This document shows, one piece after another, positions 1 through 8,742 of a stretch of DNA of 64,000 bases. Source of the stretch: an uncultured Prevotellaceae bacterium (GTDB taxonomy: Bacteria; Bacteroidota; Bacteroidia; Bacteroidales; Bacteroidaceae); the NCBI GenBank assembly GCA_902778255.1, contig CACYXD010000001.1, forward strand, positions 124,001-188,000. Direction: 5' to 3'. The translations under genes and the position numbers were made by a program. The notes under the pieces are model-generated. The model made no database searches. It was given only the letters and a program-made list of their open reading frames with translations, and was not told the origin of the DNA. Within the stretch, counting starts at the first letter, position 1. Each line of letters begins with the position of its first letter.

Positions 1-1011
1 GTTCAGGAAGTAGTCTTTTCCGTATTGATCTAACTTGTTCTTGTCTTCGTTAGTACATTCAATGGTTTTCAATAGCATCTCCATAATAAAAGAATTTCCT
101 TCTAACTTCAACTGGCCTATTTCTTCTTCTGATAATTCTTTTGCCATCATATTCACATTGCCCTCATCTACAATCTTCTGTAAATTGAAATCGCAAACTT
201 CTGGTTGTTTCAAAAGCCATTGGCTGTATGCTACCACCCATTGCTGGTTATATTGTACTGCATTGTTTATCATCATTTTTGTTGCAGCAATTGTATGCTT
301 GTAACCTTCCATGACTTCTAATGATTTTAGGAAATCTAGATCCGCTTCTGTATAAATGCCATAGCTCGCGTTGAGCATGATTGTAGCAAAATTCTTTTTC
401 ATATGTGGTTTCATGGCATCCATGGTTTCAGTGTCTCCTATGGTTTGTGACCTCATGTTGAAGAAAGCATCAAAAATAGAATATATCTCGGCGGTGTCCA
501 CTGCCTCGTAATACTTTTTAATATAGGTTTGAGGGATCTGCTTGTCTGGCTTTATGCCATCCCATTTTTTTTCTTTTAAGCTTATGTTTATTGCGTCTGA
601 CAGATACTCGCTATATGCTAATGGCAATTTTTGTTTTAGCAGTTTTTCGTGTGCTTGGTAATTTTGACCTTCTGGTGTTTTCATCAATGCATTCAAAGCT
701 TGTAATTCTTCAAGCGTAACACACTCTTTGAAAGGTGGTATCAACATATAGTCCAAGATGTCGTCTTAAAGTTTTTCTTTACGATATTTTGATGTTAATT
801 CTTCAAGCTTTTCTTGGTCATACCCCAACAGCATCATACGATTAAGTATCTGAATAGAGCCCAATAGTTTTTCTTCATTTACGTTGGATATGTTTCCTTG
901 AACATACTCCTTCATAGCTTCCCGATAGGGATCTTGTGCCTTTGTTGTTAAACACACGGTCATCATCACTACACTCAGCAGGATGAACTTGAAATAATTA
1001 AAATTTGTCAT
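1..1011 (-). pseudogene. DUF2059-like secreted protein broken by an in-frame stop (partial at window edge)
   Basis: The ATG at 1011 opens a signal peptide (MTNFNYFKFILLSVVMMTVC, ending TKAQ) and runs to a TAA at 766-768. The same frame then stays open, without another stop, from 765 to the window edge. The second part reads DDILDYMLIPPFKECVTLEE then LQALNALMKTPEGQ, which resembles the DUF2059 pattern (TxEEL..L..F..TPxGQ). A second, similar repeat lies around 300-450. The simplest reading is one protein of over 330 residues with a nonsense mutation near residue 82. The function of DUF2059 proteins is poorly known. An earlier ATG at 1065 lies upstream of the promoter box, so it is not used. Alternatives are a sequencing error, stop readthrough, or two genes with the second starting at 747 without a signal peptide. 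Confidence 0.6.
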
Positions 1012-1038
1012 ATTCTTTAGGTCTTTAGTAATCTGTGG

Positions 1039-1046
1039 CAAAGATA
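1039..1046 (-). promoter_or_regulatory. TATCTTTG -7 box for the DUF2059-like gene
   Basis: On the minus strand this reads TATCTTTG, an exact TAnnTTTG Bacteroidota -7 box, 28 bp upstream of the ATG at 1011. It fixes 1011 as the start rather than 1065. CAA-rich sequence at 1060-1072 could supply the TTG element. Confidence 0.6.
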
Positions 1047-1142
1047 GTGTTTTTATGGAAAACAAACAAATCTTTTCGTTGTTTTCTTGTTGGTGATATT
1101 ATGTAAGCCATGTCTCAGAAATAAAAAAAGGACTTTTTCCTT

Positions 1143-1172
1143 TTGCATTTTACTCACTTTTTCGTAACTTTG
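1143..1172 (+). promoter_or_regulatory. kduI promoter
   Basis: TTG at 1143-1145 and TAACTTTG at 1165-1172 are 19 bp apart, the Bacteroidota vegetative promoter layout. The surrounding block of about 47 bp (1134-1180) is nearly identical to the promoter of the GH43 gene at 5809-5855, with about five differences. This suggests a common origin or co-regulation. Confidence 0.75.
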
Positions 1173-1197
1173 CACACGAAACTAATCCAAAGCGCTA

Positions 1198-2040
1198 ATG
1201 AAAACTAACTACGAAATCCGATATGCTGCCCATCCTGAGGATGCCCGCCATTACGACACAGCCCGTCTGCGCCGTGATTTCCTTATCGAGCGATTGTTTG
1301 CTGCCGACGAGGTGAACATGGTGTATTCTATGTACGACCGTATGGTGGTGGGTGGTGCTATGCCCGTAGGCGAGGCTCTGACGCTAGAGGCCATTGACCC
1401 GTTGAAGGCCTCCTTCTTTACTACTCGTCGTGAGGTAGGTATATATAATATAGGTGGAACAGGTGTCGTAAAGGTTGGTGACGAGAATTTTGAGTTAGGC
1501 TATAAAGAGGCACTCTATATAGGAAGAGGTGACCGTGAGGTGATCTTCACCTCGAAAGACGCACAGAAGCCTGCCCTTTTCTACTTCAACTCCACAACAG
1601 CTCATGCAACGTATCCCTGCCGTAAGGTGACGAAGGCGGATGCTGTGGTAGCTCACATGGGGTCGTTAGAGACATCGAACGAGCGTAACATCAACAAGAT
1701 GCTGGTGAACCAAGTATTGCCCACCTGTCAGCTTCAGATGGGAATGACAGAACTGGCTACAGGTAGCGTATGGAACACAATGCCAGCCCATGTGCACAGC
1801 CGACGAATGGAGGCATATTTCTATTTCGAGTTGCCCGATGACCAAGCCGTCTGTCATTTTATGGGTGAGCCACAGGAGACGCGCCATATCTGGATGCACA
1901 ACCATCATGCCGTACTTTCACCCGAATGGAGCATCCATTCGGCTGCTGCCACGCACAACTATACCTTCATCTGGGGCATGGGTGGCGAGAACCTGGATTA
2001 CGGAGATCAGGACTTCTTTGATATAAAGGAACTAAAATAA
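1198..2040 (+). CDS. kduI: 5-dehydro-4-deoxy-D-glucuronate isomerase (KduI)
   Basis: KduI isomerises 5-keto-4-deoxyuronate, the product of unsaturated uronates released by polysaccharide lyases, to 3-deoxy-D-glycero-2,5-hexodiulosonate. It acts in the cytoplasm in the pectin/uronate pathway. The 280-residue length is normal. The cupin metal site is visible as H198 and H200 (PAHVHSRR), E205 (MEAYFYFE) and H247 (WSIHSAAATHNY), matching the His-His-Glu-His zinc site of the E. coli enzyme. The next gene, kduD, catalyses the next step and starts 39 bp downstream on the same strand, so the two form an operon. Confidence 0.97.
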   Translation: MKTNYEIRYAAHPEDARHYDTARLRRDFLIERLFAADEVNMVYSMYDRMVVGGAMPVGEALTLEAIDPLKASFFTTRREVGIYNIGGTGVVKVGDENFELGYKEALYIGRGDREVIFTSKDAQKPALFYFNSTTAHATYPCRKVTKADAVVAHMGSLETSNERNINKMLVNQVLPTCQLQMGMTELATGSVWNTMPAHVHSRRMEAYFYFELPDDQAVCHFMGEPQETRHIWMHNHHAVLSPEWSIHSAAATHNYTFIWGMGGENLDYGDQDFFDIKELK

Positions 2041-2079
2041 AGTTTGTAATTAATTGTTTAACAAATAATTCAAGTAAAA

Positions 2080-2883
2080 ATGGCAAACATTTTTTCATTA
2101 GAGGGCAAGAACGCCTGGATTACCGGCGCTTCTTACGGAATTGGCTTCAACATTGCAAAGGCATTCGTTGCAGCAGGTGCTAAAACTATTATCTTCAACG
2201 ACATCAACGAGGCTGCTCTGCAGCGTGGTTTGGACAACTACAAAGAGGCTGGCATCACAAACGTGAAGGGCTACGTGTGTGACGTAACCAAGGAGGATGA
2301 CGTGAAAGCTTTGGTAGAAAAGATTCACACTGAGGTAGGTCAGATTGACATCCTGGTGAACAACGCTGGTATCATCAAGCGCATCCCCATGCACGAGATG
2401 AAGCGCGCTGAGTTCCAGCAGGTCATTGACATCGACCTCGTAGGTCCGTTTATCTGCTCAAGCGCTGTGATCCCCGAGATGATGGAGCGCCGCGAGGGTA
2501 AGATCATCAATATCTGCTCGATGATGAGTGAACTGGGACGTGAGACCGTTTCTGCTTACGCTGCAGCCAAGGGTGGCCTGAAGATGCTAACTCGTAACAT
2601 ATGCTCAGAGTATGGCGAATACAACATCCAGTGCAACGGTATTGGCCCGGGTTACATCGCTACACCTCAGACCGCTCCTCTGCGCGAGAAGCAGCCCGAT
2701 GGCAGCCGTCATCCGTTTGACTCGTTCATCTGCGCTAAGACTCCCGCAGGTCGCTGGCTCGATCCCGAGGAGCTGGGTGGTCCCGCAGTGTTCCTCGCAT
2801 CACACGCATCAGATGCCGTAAATGGTCACGTACTCTACGTCGATGGAGGTATTCTGGCTTACATTGGCAAACAGCCAAAGTAG
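2080..2883 (+). CDS. kduD: 2-dehydro-3-deoxy-D-gluconate 5-dehydrogenase (KduD)
   Basis: This short-chain dehydrogenase reduces 3-deoxy-D-glycero-2,5-hexodiulosonate with NAD(P)H to 2-keto-3-deoxygluconate, directly after KduI. The 267 residues contain the nucleotide loop TGASYGIG (15-22), the structural NNAG (94-97), and catalytic S147 with Y160 and K164 (SAYAAAK). It is the second gene of the kduI-kduD operon and is followed immediately by a strong terminator. No downstream KDG kinase or aldolase is present here, so these must be encoded elsewhere. Confidence 0.95.
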   Translation: MANIFSLEGKNAWITGASYGIGFNIAKAFVAAGAKTIIFNDINEAALQRGLDNYKEAGITNVKGYVCDVTKEDDVKALVEKIHTEVGQIDILVNNAGIIKRIPMHEMKRAEFQQVIDIDLVGPFICSSAVIPEMMERREGKIINICSMMSELGRETVSAYAAAKGGLKMLTRNICSEYGEYNIQCNGIGPGYIATPQTAPLREKQPDGSRHPFDSFICAKTPAGRWLDPEELGGPAVFLASHASDAVNGHVLYVDGGILAYIGKQPK

Positions 2884-2900
2884 ACTGAATATGACATGAA

Positions 2901-2933
2901 AAAAAATCCGAATTGAAAAAATTCGGATTTTTT
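2901..2933 (+). terminator. Rho-independent terminator of kduID
   Basis: Perfect 14-bp stem, AAAAAATCCGAATT (2901-2914) pairing with 2920-2933, with a GAAAA loop and a T-tract running to 2935. It lies 18 bp after the kduD stop. Confidence 0.9.
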
Positions 2934-2946
2934 TTGTTTAAAACCA

Positions 2947-2976
2947 TTGTTATATTATATAATTTTTGTATCTTTG
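2947..2976 (+). promoter_or_regulatory. nrdD promoter and structured leader
   Basis: TTG at 2947-2949 and TATCTTTG at 2969-2976, spaced 19 bp. The leader to the nrdD ATG is about 110 nt and contains an inverted pair, ACGATTTC (2980-2987) and GAAATCGT (3013-3020), which could form a leader hairpin or an operator. I do not recognise a riboswitch. Confidence 0.65.
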
Positions 2977-3095
2977 CAAACGATTTCGGTTTCCAGTTTT
3001 GGACAACTTTTTGAAATCGTAAAACTAAAAAGTTTACCAAAATGGATAACTTGCTGTAGACCAATAACCTAAAAGAAGATATAAAAAATATAACA

Positions 3096-5213
3096 ATGGA
3101 AATCAAAAATTTTACCATCACGAAGCGAGATGGTTCTAAAGATCGCTTCTCTCTTGACAAGATCATGAACGCCATCATGAAGGCGTTTGAGAGTGTGGAA
3201 GAACCTACTGACCTGGGTACTATCTCTAAGATTATCAGCCACTTGGATATGCACGATGATATCAAGGTGGAGGATATTCAGAACCAGGTTGAGGAGGCAT
3301 TGATGCGCGAGGGTTACTATAAAGTGGCCAAGTCATTTATCCTCTACCGTCAGGAGCACACCGAGGATCGTGAGACATTGGAGAAGATGATGTTCCTCTC
3401 AGAATATATGGAGGAGTCAAAGAATGCGGCCACCGGTTCGAAGTACGATGCCAATGCTAACGTTGAACATAAAAACATAGCAACCCTGATTGGTGAGTTG
3501 CCCAAATCGAACTTCATCCGCTTGAATCGTCGTCTGCTGGTTGACCGTATCAAGAAGATGTATGGCAAGCAGTTGGCCGATGAATATATTGACAAGCTGA
3601 CACACCACTTTATATATAAGAACGACGAGACCTCGCTGGCCAACTACTGTGCCTCTATCACAATGTACCCCTGGCTCATCGGTGGCACACTGGCTATCGG
3701 TGGCAACTCTACGGCTCCCACCAACCTTAAGTCTTACTGTGGTGGTTTTGTAAATATGGTGTTCATGGTCAGCTCTATGCTGAGCGGCGCGTGCGCTACG
3801 CCTGAGTTCCTGATGTACATGAACTACTTCATTGGCAAGGAGTTTGGTCTGGACTACTGGAAGCGTGCCGACGAGGTGGTGGATCTCTCAATGAAGCATC
3901 GTACACTTGACAAAGTTATCACCGACTATTTTGAGCAGATTGTCTATTCGCTGAATCAGCCCACAGGTGCCCGCAACTATCAGGCTGTGTTCTGGAACGT
4001 GGCCTATTACGATAAGTTCTATTTCCAGAGCATCTTCGGTGAGTTCTTCTTCCCTGATGGTTCTCAGCCCGACTGGGATGGTCTGTCTTGGCTGCAGAAG
4101 CGCTTCATGAAGTGGTTCAACAAAGAGCGCACCAAGACCCTGCTGACCTTCCCCGTTGAGACGATGGCTCTGCTGGTCGATGAGAACGGCGAGTGCCGCG
4201 ATAAGGAGTGGGGGGAGTTCACTGCCGAGATGTACAGCGAGGGACACTCGTTCTTCACCTATATGAGCGACAATGCTGACTCACTGAGCTCTTGCTGCCG
4301 TCTGCGCAACGAGATTACTGACAATGGCTTCAGCTATACACTGGGGGCCGGTGGCGTGTCAACGGGTTCTAAGTCTGTGTTGACCATCAACCTGAACCGT
4401 TGTATCCAGTTTGCCGTGAACAATAAGATTGACTATCTGGAGTATCTGGGCGATGTGATCGACCTCTGCCATAAGGTGCAGACGGCCTACAACGAGAATC
4501 TGAAGGAACTGCAGAGCCACGGTATGCTGCCCCTCTTCGATGCCGGCTATATCAATATCAACCGCCAGTATCTCACCATCGGTATCAACGGACTGGTAGA
4601 AGCTGCTGAGTTTATGGGCCTGAAGATTACGCCTAACGATGAGTACAAGAAGTTCGTGCAGGAGATCCTGGGCTTGGTTGAGAAGTACAACAAGCAGTAT
4701 CGCACCAAGGAACTGATGTTCAACTGCGAGATGATTCCTGCCGAGAACGTAGGTGTGAAACACGCTAAGTGGGATCGCGAAGATGGCTACTTCGTGCCAC
4801 GTGACTGCTACAACTCTTACTTCTACGTGGTCGAGGACGACTCGCTGAGCGTTATCGATAAGTTCAAGCTCCACGGCGCTCCCTATATCGAGCACCTCAC
4901 TGGTGGCTCTGCCCTGCACATGAACTTGGATGAGCACCTGTCTAAGGAGCAGTACCTGAAGTTGCTGAAGGTGGCTGCCAAGGAGGGATGCAACTACTTC
5001 ACCTTCAATATCCCCAATACCGTATGTAACGAGTGTGGTCATATCGACAAGCGTTACCTGAAGGAGTGTCCTCACTGCCATTCAAAGAACGTGGACTACA
5101 TGACTCGTATCATCGGCTACCTGAAGCGTGTGAGCAATTTCTCACAGGCTCGCCAGGAAGAGGCATCGCGCCGTTTCTATGCACATGGAAAAAAGCAAAT
5201 AGCTAACAGCTAA
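3096..5213 (+). CDS. nrdD: Anaerobic ribonucleoside-triphosphate reductase (NrdD)
   Basis: Class III glycyl-radical enzyme that makes deoxynucleotides without oxygen. The 705 residues start with an ATP-cone (KRDGSKDRFSLDKIMNAI, about 10-90). The C-terminus has the zinc site C644, C647, C658 and C661, followed by RIIGYL with the radical glycine at about G674. The family consensus is RxxGYL. The last codons (encoding IANS and the UAA stop) are made of a 7-bp tandem repeat that continues into the gap before nrdG, so the extreme C-terminus is probably not conserved. It forms an operon with its activase nrdG, 13 bp downstream. Confidence 0.97.
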   Translation: MEIKNFTITKRDGSKDRFSLDKIMNAIMKAFESVEEPTDLGTISKIISHLDMHDDIKVEDIQNQVEEALMREGYYKVAKSFILYRQEHTEDRETLEKMMFLSEYMEESKNAATGSKYDANANVEHKNIATLIGELPKSNFIRLNRRLLVDRIKKMYGKQLADEYIDKLTHHFIYKNDETSLANYCASITMYPWLIGGTLAIGGNSTAPTNLKSYCGGFVNMVFMVSSMLSGACATPEFLMYMNYFIGKEFGLDYWKRADEVVDLSMKHRTLDKVITDYFEQIVYSLNQPTGARNYQAVFWNVAYYDKFYFQSIFGEFFFPDGSQPDWDGLSWLQKRFMKWFNKERTKTLLTFPVETMALLVDENGECRDKEWGEFTAEMYSEGHSFFTYMSDNADSLSSCCRLRNEITDNGFSYTLGAGGVSTGSKSVLTINLNRCIQFAVNNKIDYLEYLGDVIDLCHKVQTAYNENLKELQSHGMLPLFDAGYININRQYLTIGINGLVEAAEFMGLKITPNDEYKKFVQEILGLVEKYNKQYRTKELMFNCEMIPAENVGVKHAKWDREDGYFVPRDCYNSYFYVVEDDSLSVIDKFKLHGAPYIEHLTGGSALHMNLDEHLSKEQYLKLLKVAAKEGCNYFTFNIPNTVCNECGHIDKRYLKECPHCHSKNVDYMTRIIGYLKRVSNFSQARQEEASRRFYAHGKKQIANS

Positions 5214-5220
5214 AAGCTAA
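5200..5220 (+). repeat. Heptamer array (NAGCTAA x3) at the nrdD-nrdG junction
   Basis: Three consecutive heptamers, TAGCTAA, CAGCTAA and AAGCTAA, at 5200-5220. The nrdD stop codon (5211-5213) is the last three bases of the second unit. Confidence 0.7.
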
Positions 5221-5226
5221 CACCAG

Positions 5227-5703
5227 ATGTTAAAGTACGTCAATACAGGAATTGTTTTTCAGGAGATCCCCGACGAGGTAACGCTGGCCATCAATATCAG
5301 CAACTGCCCCTGTCGCTGTCCTGGCTGTCACAGCCATTATCTCTGGGAAGATATAGGTATACCTCTCACCGCCGGAGCGCTCGATGATTTCGTTGAGCGC
5401 TTCGGATCGGATATCACCTGCTTCGCCTTCATGGGGGGCGATGCCGACCCAAAAGGCATCAATCAGTTGGCCCAGTATATCCACGAGACCTATCCACAAT
5501 ATAAGGTGGCGTGGTATAGCGGACGACTGCGTGTCGCTCCAGAGGTTCGCAAAACTGATTTCGACTATATCAAGGTAGGTCCCTACATCCGCCACTTAGG
5601 TCCCCTAAAGAGTCCTACCACCAACCAGCGCCTCTACCGTCAGACGGAGAATGGCGAGTTTGAGGATATCACCTACCGCTTCTGGCGCAAGGTGGCATTG
5701 TAA
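5227..5703 (+). CDS. nrdG: NrdD-activating radical SAM protein (NrdG)
   Basis: NrdG uses S-adenosylmethionine and a [4Fe-4S] cluster to create the glycyl radical on NrdD. The 158-residue length is usual. The cluster motif CX3CX2C is C27-C31-C34 within NCPCRCPGCHSHYLW; the extra C29 inside the motif is also present. A GGDAD segment (about 75-79) corresponds to the SAM-binding GGE-like motif. It is co-transcribed with nrdD and followed by a terminator. Confidence 0.95.
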   Translation: MLKYVNTGIVFQEIPDEVTLAINISNCPCRCPGCHSHYLWEDIGIPLTAGALDDFVERFGSDITCFAFMGGDADPKGINQLAQYIHETYPQYKVAWYSGRLRVAPEVRKTDFDYIKVGPYIRHLGPLKSPTTNQRLYRQTENGEFEDITYRFWRKVAL

Positions 5704-5737
5704 ACTGCCCGCAGGCATTTCTCGCTTTTCATAGTGT

Positions 5738-5774
5738 AATCTCGCCGATTTTGTTATGCAATTTCGGCGAGATT
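5738..5774 (+). terminator. Terminator after nrdG
   Basis: Stem AATCTCGCCGA (5738-5748) pairs with TCGGCGAGATT (5764-5774), a perfect 11 bp. A modest T-rich stretch follows. It ends the nrdDG transcript. Confidence 0.8.
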
Positions 5775-5817
5775 TGCTTTCAATGTTAGAAAAAGAGAAG
5801 AAAAATACATTTTCCTT

Positions 5818-5847
5818 TTGCATTTTAATCACTTATTCGTACCTTTG
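5818..5847 (+). promoter_or_regulatory. Promoter of the GH43 gene, kduI-like
   Basis: TTG (5818-5820) and TACCTTTG (5840-5847) are spaced 19 bp, inside a block almost identical to the kduI promoter block. The shared bases extend through the spacer (CATTTTA.TCACTT.TTCGTA), beyond what a sigma factor needs. Confidence 0.75.
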
Positions 5848-5879
5848 CCCACAAATTACTAAAAACTACAACTAAAAAA

Positions 5880-8720
5880 ATGAAACAATTCTACATTTTA
5901 CTGGTAGCCCTGATGACAGGTACCTGGGCCAGCGCACAGGAAGAGCTGACTACGACTCAGGCCAAGAATCTGTATAAGAACGTTACGAAGACACGACAGA
6001 GCGTACACGACCCTTCTGTGGTGTATGAACCTAACAGCAAACGTTATTATATCTTTGGTTCGCATCGCGCCCAGGCTTATACCACCGACCTGCAGAACTG
6101 GAAGTGGTTCACGTCACCCTGGAAGGTTGGCAGTAATAATAATGCCAGCAACGAGGCGGCCTTTGTAACACCCAAGGTGACGAAGGTAAAGAAAGGTGGC
6201 GTAGAGGTAGATATGCCTGCCTTCAACGCACACGACTGGGCTGCTGCCTATCCCGACTGGCGAGACGGCAATGGCAATCCCTGGAGCATTGGCGGCAATA
6301 TGTGGGCACCAGACGTTATCTGGAACCCCGTGATGCAGAAATGGTGCCAGTACCTGAGTATCAATGGTCCGAAATGGAACTCCAGCATCATCCTGCTCAC
6401 ATCAGATAATATTGAAGGCCCCTACGAGTATCAGGCCCCTGTGGTCATCAGCGGATTCGGTCTGAACGCTAATACTGATTTCAAGAAGACCGATGTGGAA
6501 CTGGTGCTGGGTACGATATCTTCTCTACCCTCACGCTATAACCCTTGGGTCAACACACGCATCCTTGGCAACCCCAACAACATCGACCCCTGTGTCTTTT
6601 ATGATGAAGAAGGAAATCTCTGGATGGCATACGGCTCATGGAGTGGAGGTATCTTCATGTTGGAACTGGATGAGGAGACGGGTCTGAGAGACTATGACGT
6701 GACCTACTCTACAAGCAACGGCGACCCCTATTTCGGCAAGCGTATAGCTGGCGGCTACTATGTATCGGGCGAGGGTGCCTATATAGAATATATTGGTGGC
6801 TACTACTACCTGTTTATGAGCTATGGTGGCTTGGATCAGAAGGGCGGCTACGAGATGCGCGTGTTCCGTTCGAAGAATCCTAACGGACCCTACACCGATG
6901 GTGGTGGGCGCAATGCTGTCTATTCCAACTATGAACTGAACTTCGGCAAGAGTGCTACCGCTCGCGGCGAGAAACTGCTCGGCCCCTATAGCCACTGGGG
7001 ATTCATGGCGCAGGGCGAGCGCGCGCAGGGCCACAACTCCGTGATCGACGCGCCTGATGGTCGCACCTATCTCATCTATCACACCCGCTTCTGCAATGAT
7101 GCCAAGAAGGATGATGAGGGACATCAGGTGCGTGTGCACCAGCTGTTCCAGAACAAGAACGGCTGGCTCGTTGCCTCGCCTTTCGAATATAACGGCGAGA
7201 CCATCACCAACGAGGATGTTAAGACCAAACAGCCATTTACAACGGATGAGATAGCAGGCACCTATCAATTGTTGATACATAAGTTTGCCAATGACCATGC
7301 CAATCTGGAACAGGTGGAACCCGTCACTATCTCACTGAATGCCGATGGCACCATCACTGGCAGCAAGACTGGCAAATGGAGTATCGAAGAGGGCACGCAC
7401 TATATCTCCCTGACACTGGCAAGCGTGGCCTATAACGGCATTGTCTATGAAGAGACGATGGACGTTACCAATATGCATGCCATCGCCATCACCGCAGTAA
7501 GCAATGGCGGCGTTAGTGTATGGGCCTATAAGTATCACCCGAAATATGAACTGGCCTATCAGGTCAAGACCCAGAAAGTGCCCGTAACCAATAATCAGGG
7601 CATCAGAAAGAGTGTAGACCTCTATGGCAGTATGCCGATCTATGGCGCACAGACCACGCTGGAGTGGACCAGCAACAAGCCGGCTGTTATCAACAGCTAC
7701 GGCAAATACTATCCCATAGGATTGGAGGAAGACACGGAGGTGATACTGACGGCCCGCCTCAGCTGTGGCAACTATTTCTGGCAGGAGTCTTATAAAGTAA
7801 AAGCACAGTCGGAAACCAATGCCAAGCACTACAACGAAACATGGGCTGATGGTATGTTGGCTCACTATGATTTCGACGATGCCGAACTGACCAACAAGAA
7901 GAATCCTGAAGAAAAAGCGCAGCTGAAGCACAATGGTACTACGGCCAATCCTGTAATCGATGACATTGAAAAACTGCGCAACGGCAATACCGTACACCTG
8001 AACTTCGGAGCTAATGGTAAGGAGAGCTACGTGGCCATTCCCAACCCATTGAAAGGCAAAGACCTAAATGACGGTGCCACCATCTCGTTCTTCGTGAAGC
8101 GCACAGACGACAACCTGTGGGATGCCCTCTTTGGAATGGTTAATGGCAACCAGCGCCTCTATATGACTGGCAACCTATATATGGGCTTCAATGATGGTAA
8201 TGGCAACTATGTGGATATCAACCATCCTGAGACAGTAGAGACAGGCAAGCTCGTACCAGGGAAATGGGAGCTGGTAACGATTACCTTCTCACGCACCGTC
8301 AGTTCTTCATCGGGTGGCATCACCATCTATGTCAATGGCACCAAGAACACGGATAAATACAAGGAGTCGCTCAATGGCAAGGAGGCCACCACGAAACAAG
8401 GGTTTGACTATAACCTGATACTCGACCTTATGGCTTCATGCGATGAACTGTGGTTAGGAAACGGCTCATTCTGGGGCTCTGCTGATGCCCGCTTCGACGA
8501 TGTGATGGTCTATGACCGTGTGCTCAGTCTGTTGGAGATAGGGGCCCTTGCCCAGATGACCGACCGTGGCAACACCGATGGCGTGACCGATGGCATTGAG
8601 AACATTCAACCCTCAATAGTCAACATTCAACATTCAATGTTTGACCTGCAAGGACGTCGCATAGAGAATCCACGAAAGGGACTCTATATCAAGAATGGCA
8701 AAAAGATACTAGTAAAATAA
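5880..8720 (+). CDS. Secreted GH43 family glycosidase (probable arabinan endo-1,5-alpha-L-arabinosidase) with LamG domain
   Basis: Signal peptide residues 1-19 (cut after WASA). The GH43 five-blade propeller (about 35-450) shows the usual catalytic trio: D44 (SVHDPSV, base), D236 (NNIDPCV, pKa modulator) and E298 (VSGEGAYIEY, acid). H385 (GHNSVIDAPDGRTYLIYH) matches the metal-binding His typical of endo-arabinanases. An accessory beta domain follows (460-640), then a LamG/concanavalin-like domain (about 655-880), then a T9SS-type sorting tail (FDLQGRRIENPRKGLYIKNG). Five 7-bp repeats encode the linker just before the tail. The promoter resembles that of kduI, which fits a role in pectin side-chain (arabinan) breakdown. 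Substrate specificity is inferred and the exact subfamily is not certain. Confidence 0.85.
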   Translation: MKQFYILLVALMTGTWASAQEELTTTQAKNLYKNVTKTRQSVHDPSVVYEPNSKRYYIFGSHRAQAYTTDLQNWKWFTSPWKVGSNNNASNEAAFVTPKVTKVKKGGVEVDMPAFNAHDWAAAYPDWRDGNGNPWSIGGNMWAPDVIWNPVMQKWCQYLSINGPKWNSSIILLTSDNIEGPYEYQAPVVISGFGLNANTDFKKTDVELVLGTISSLPSRYNPWVNTRILGNPNNIDPCVFYDEEGNLWMAYGSWSGGIFMLELDEETGLRDYDVTYSTSNGDPYFGKRIAGGYYVSGEGAYIEYIGGYYYLFMSYGGLDQKGGYEMRVFRSKNPNGPYTDGGGRNAVYSNYELNFGKSATARGEKLLGPYSHWGFMAQGERAQGHNSVIDAPDGRTYLIYHTRFCNDAKKDDEGHQVRVHQLFQNKNGWLVASPFEYNGETITNEDVKTKQPFTTDEIAGTYQLLIHKFANDHANLEQVEPVTISLNADGTITGSKTGKWSIEEGTHYISLTLASVAYNGIVYEETMDVTNMHAIAITAVSNGGVSVWAYKYHPKYELAYQVKTQKVPVTNNQGIRKSVDLYGSMPIYGAQTTLEWTSNKPAVINSYGKYYPIGLEEDTEVILTARLSCGNYFWQESYKVKAQSETNAKHYNETWADGMLAHYDFDDAELTNKKNPEEKAQLKHNGTTANPVIDDIEKLRNGNTVHLNFGANGKESYVAIPNPLKGKDLNDGATISFFVKRTDDNLWDALFGMVNGNQRLYMTGNLYMGFNDGNGNYVDINHPETVETGKLVPGKWELVTITFSRTVSSSSGGITIYVNGTKNTDKYKESLNGKEATTKQGFDYNLILDLMASCDELWLGNGSFWGSADARFDDVMVYDRVLSLLEIGALAQMTDRGNTDGVTDGIENIQPSIVNIQHSMFDLQGRRIENPRKGLYIKNGKKILVK
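8603..8637 (+). repeat. Heptamer array (NNNTCAA x5) inside the GH43 gene
   Basis: CATTCAA, CCCTCAA, TAGTCAA, CATTCAA, CATTCAA in direct succession. It is translated as the hinge NIQPSIVNIQHS between the LamG domain and the secretion tail. Confidence 0.75.
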
Positions 8721-8742
8721 GTCCTGTAGTCCTTGCAATAAA

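Noticed and set aside
1666-1908. Minus-strand frame inside kduI
   Set aside because: Antisense shadow of a conserved gene; no independent signals.
2977-3095. Riboswitch in the nrdD leader
   Set aside because: Only one small inverted pair is visible; no cobalamin or other known riboswitch core was recognised.
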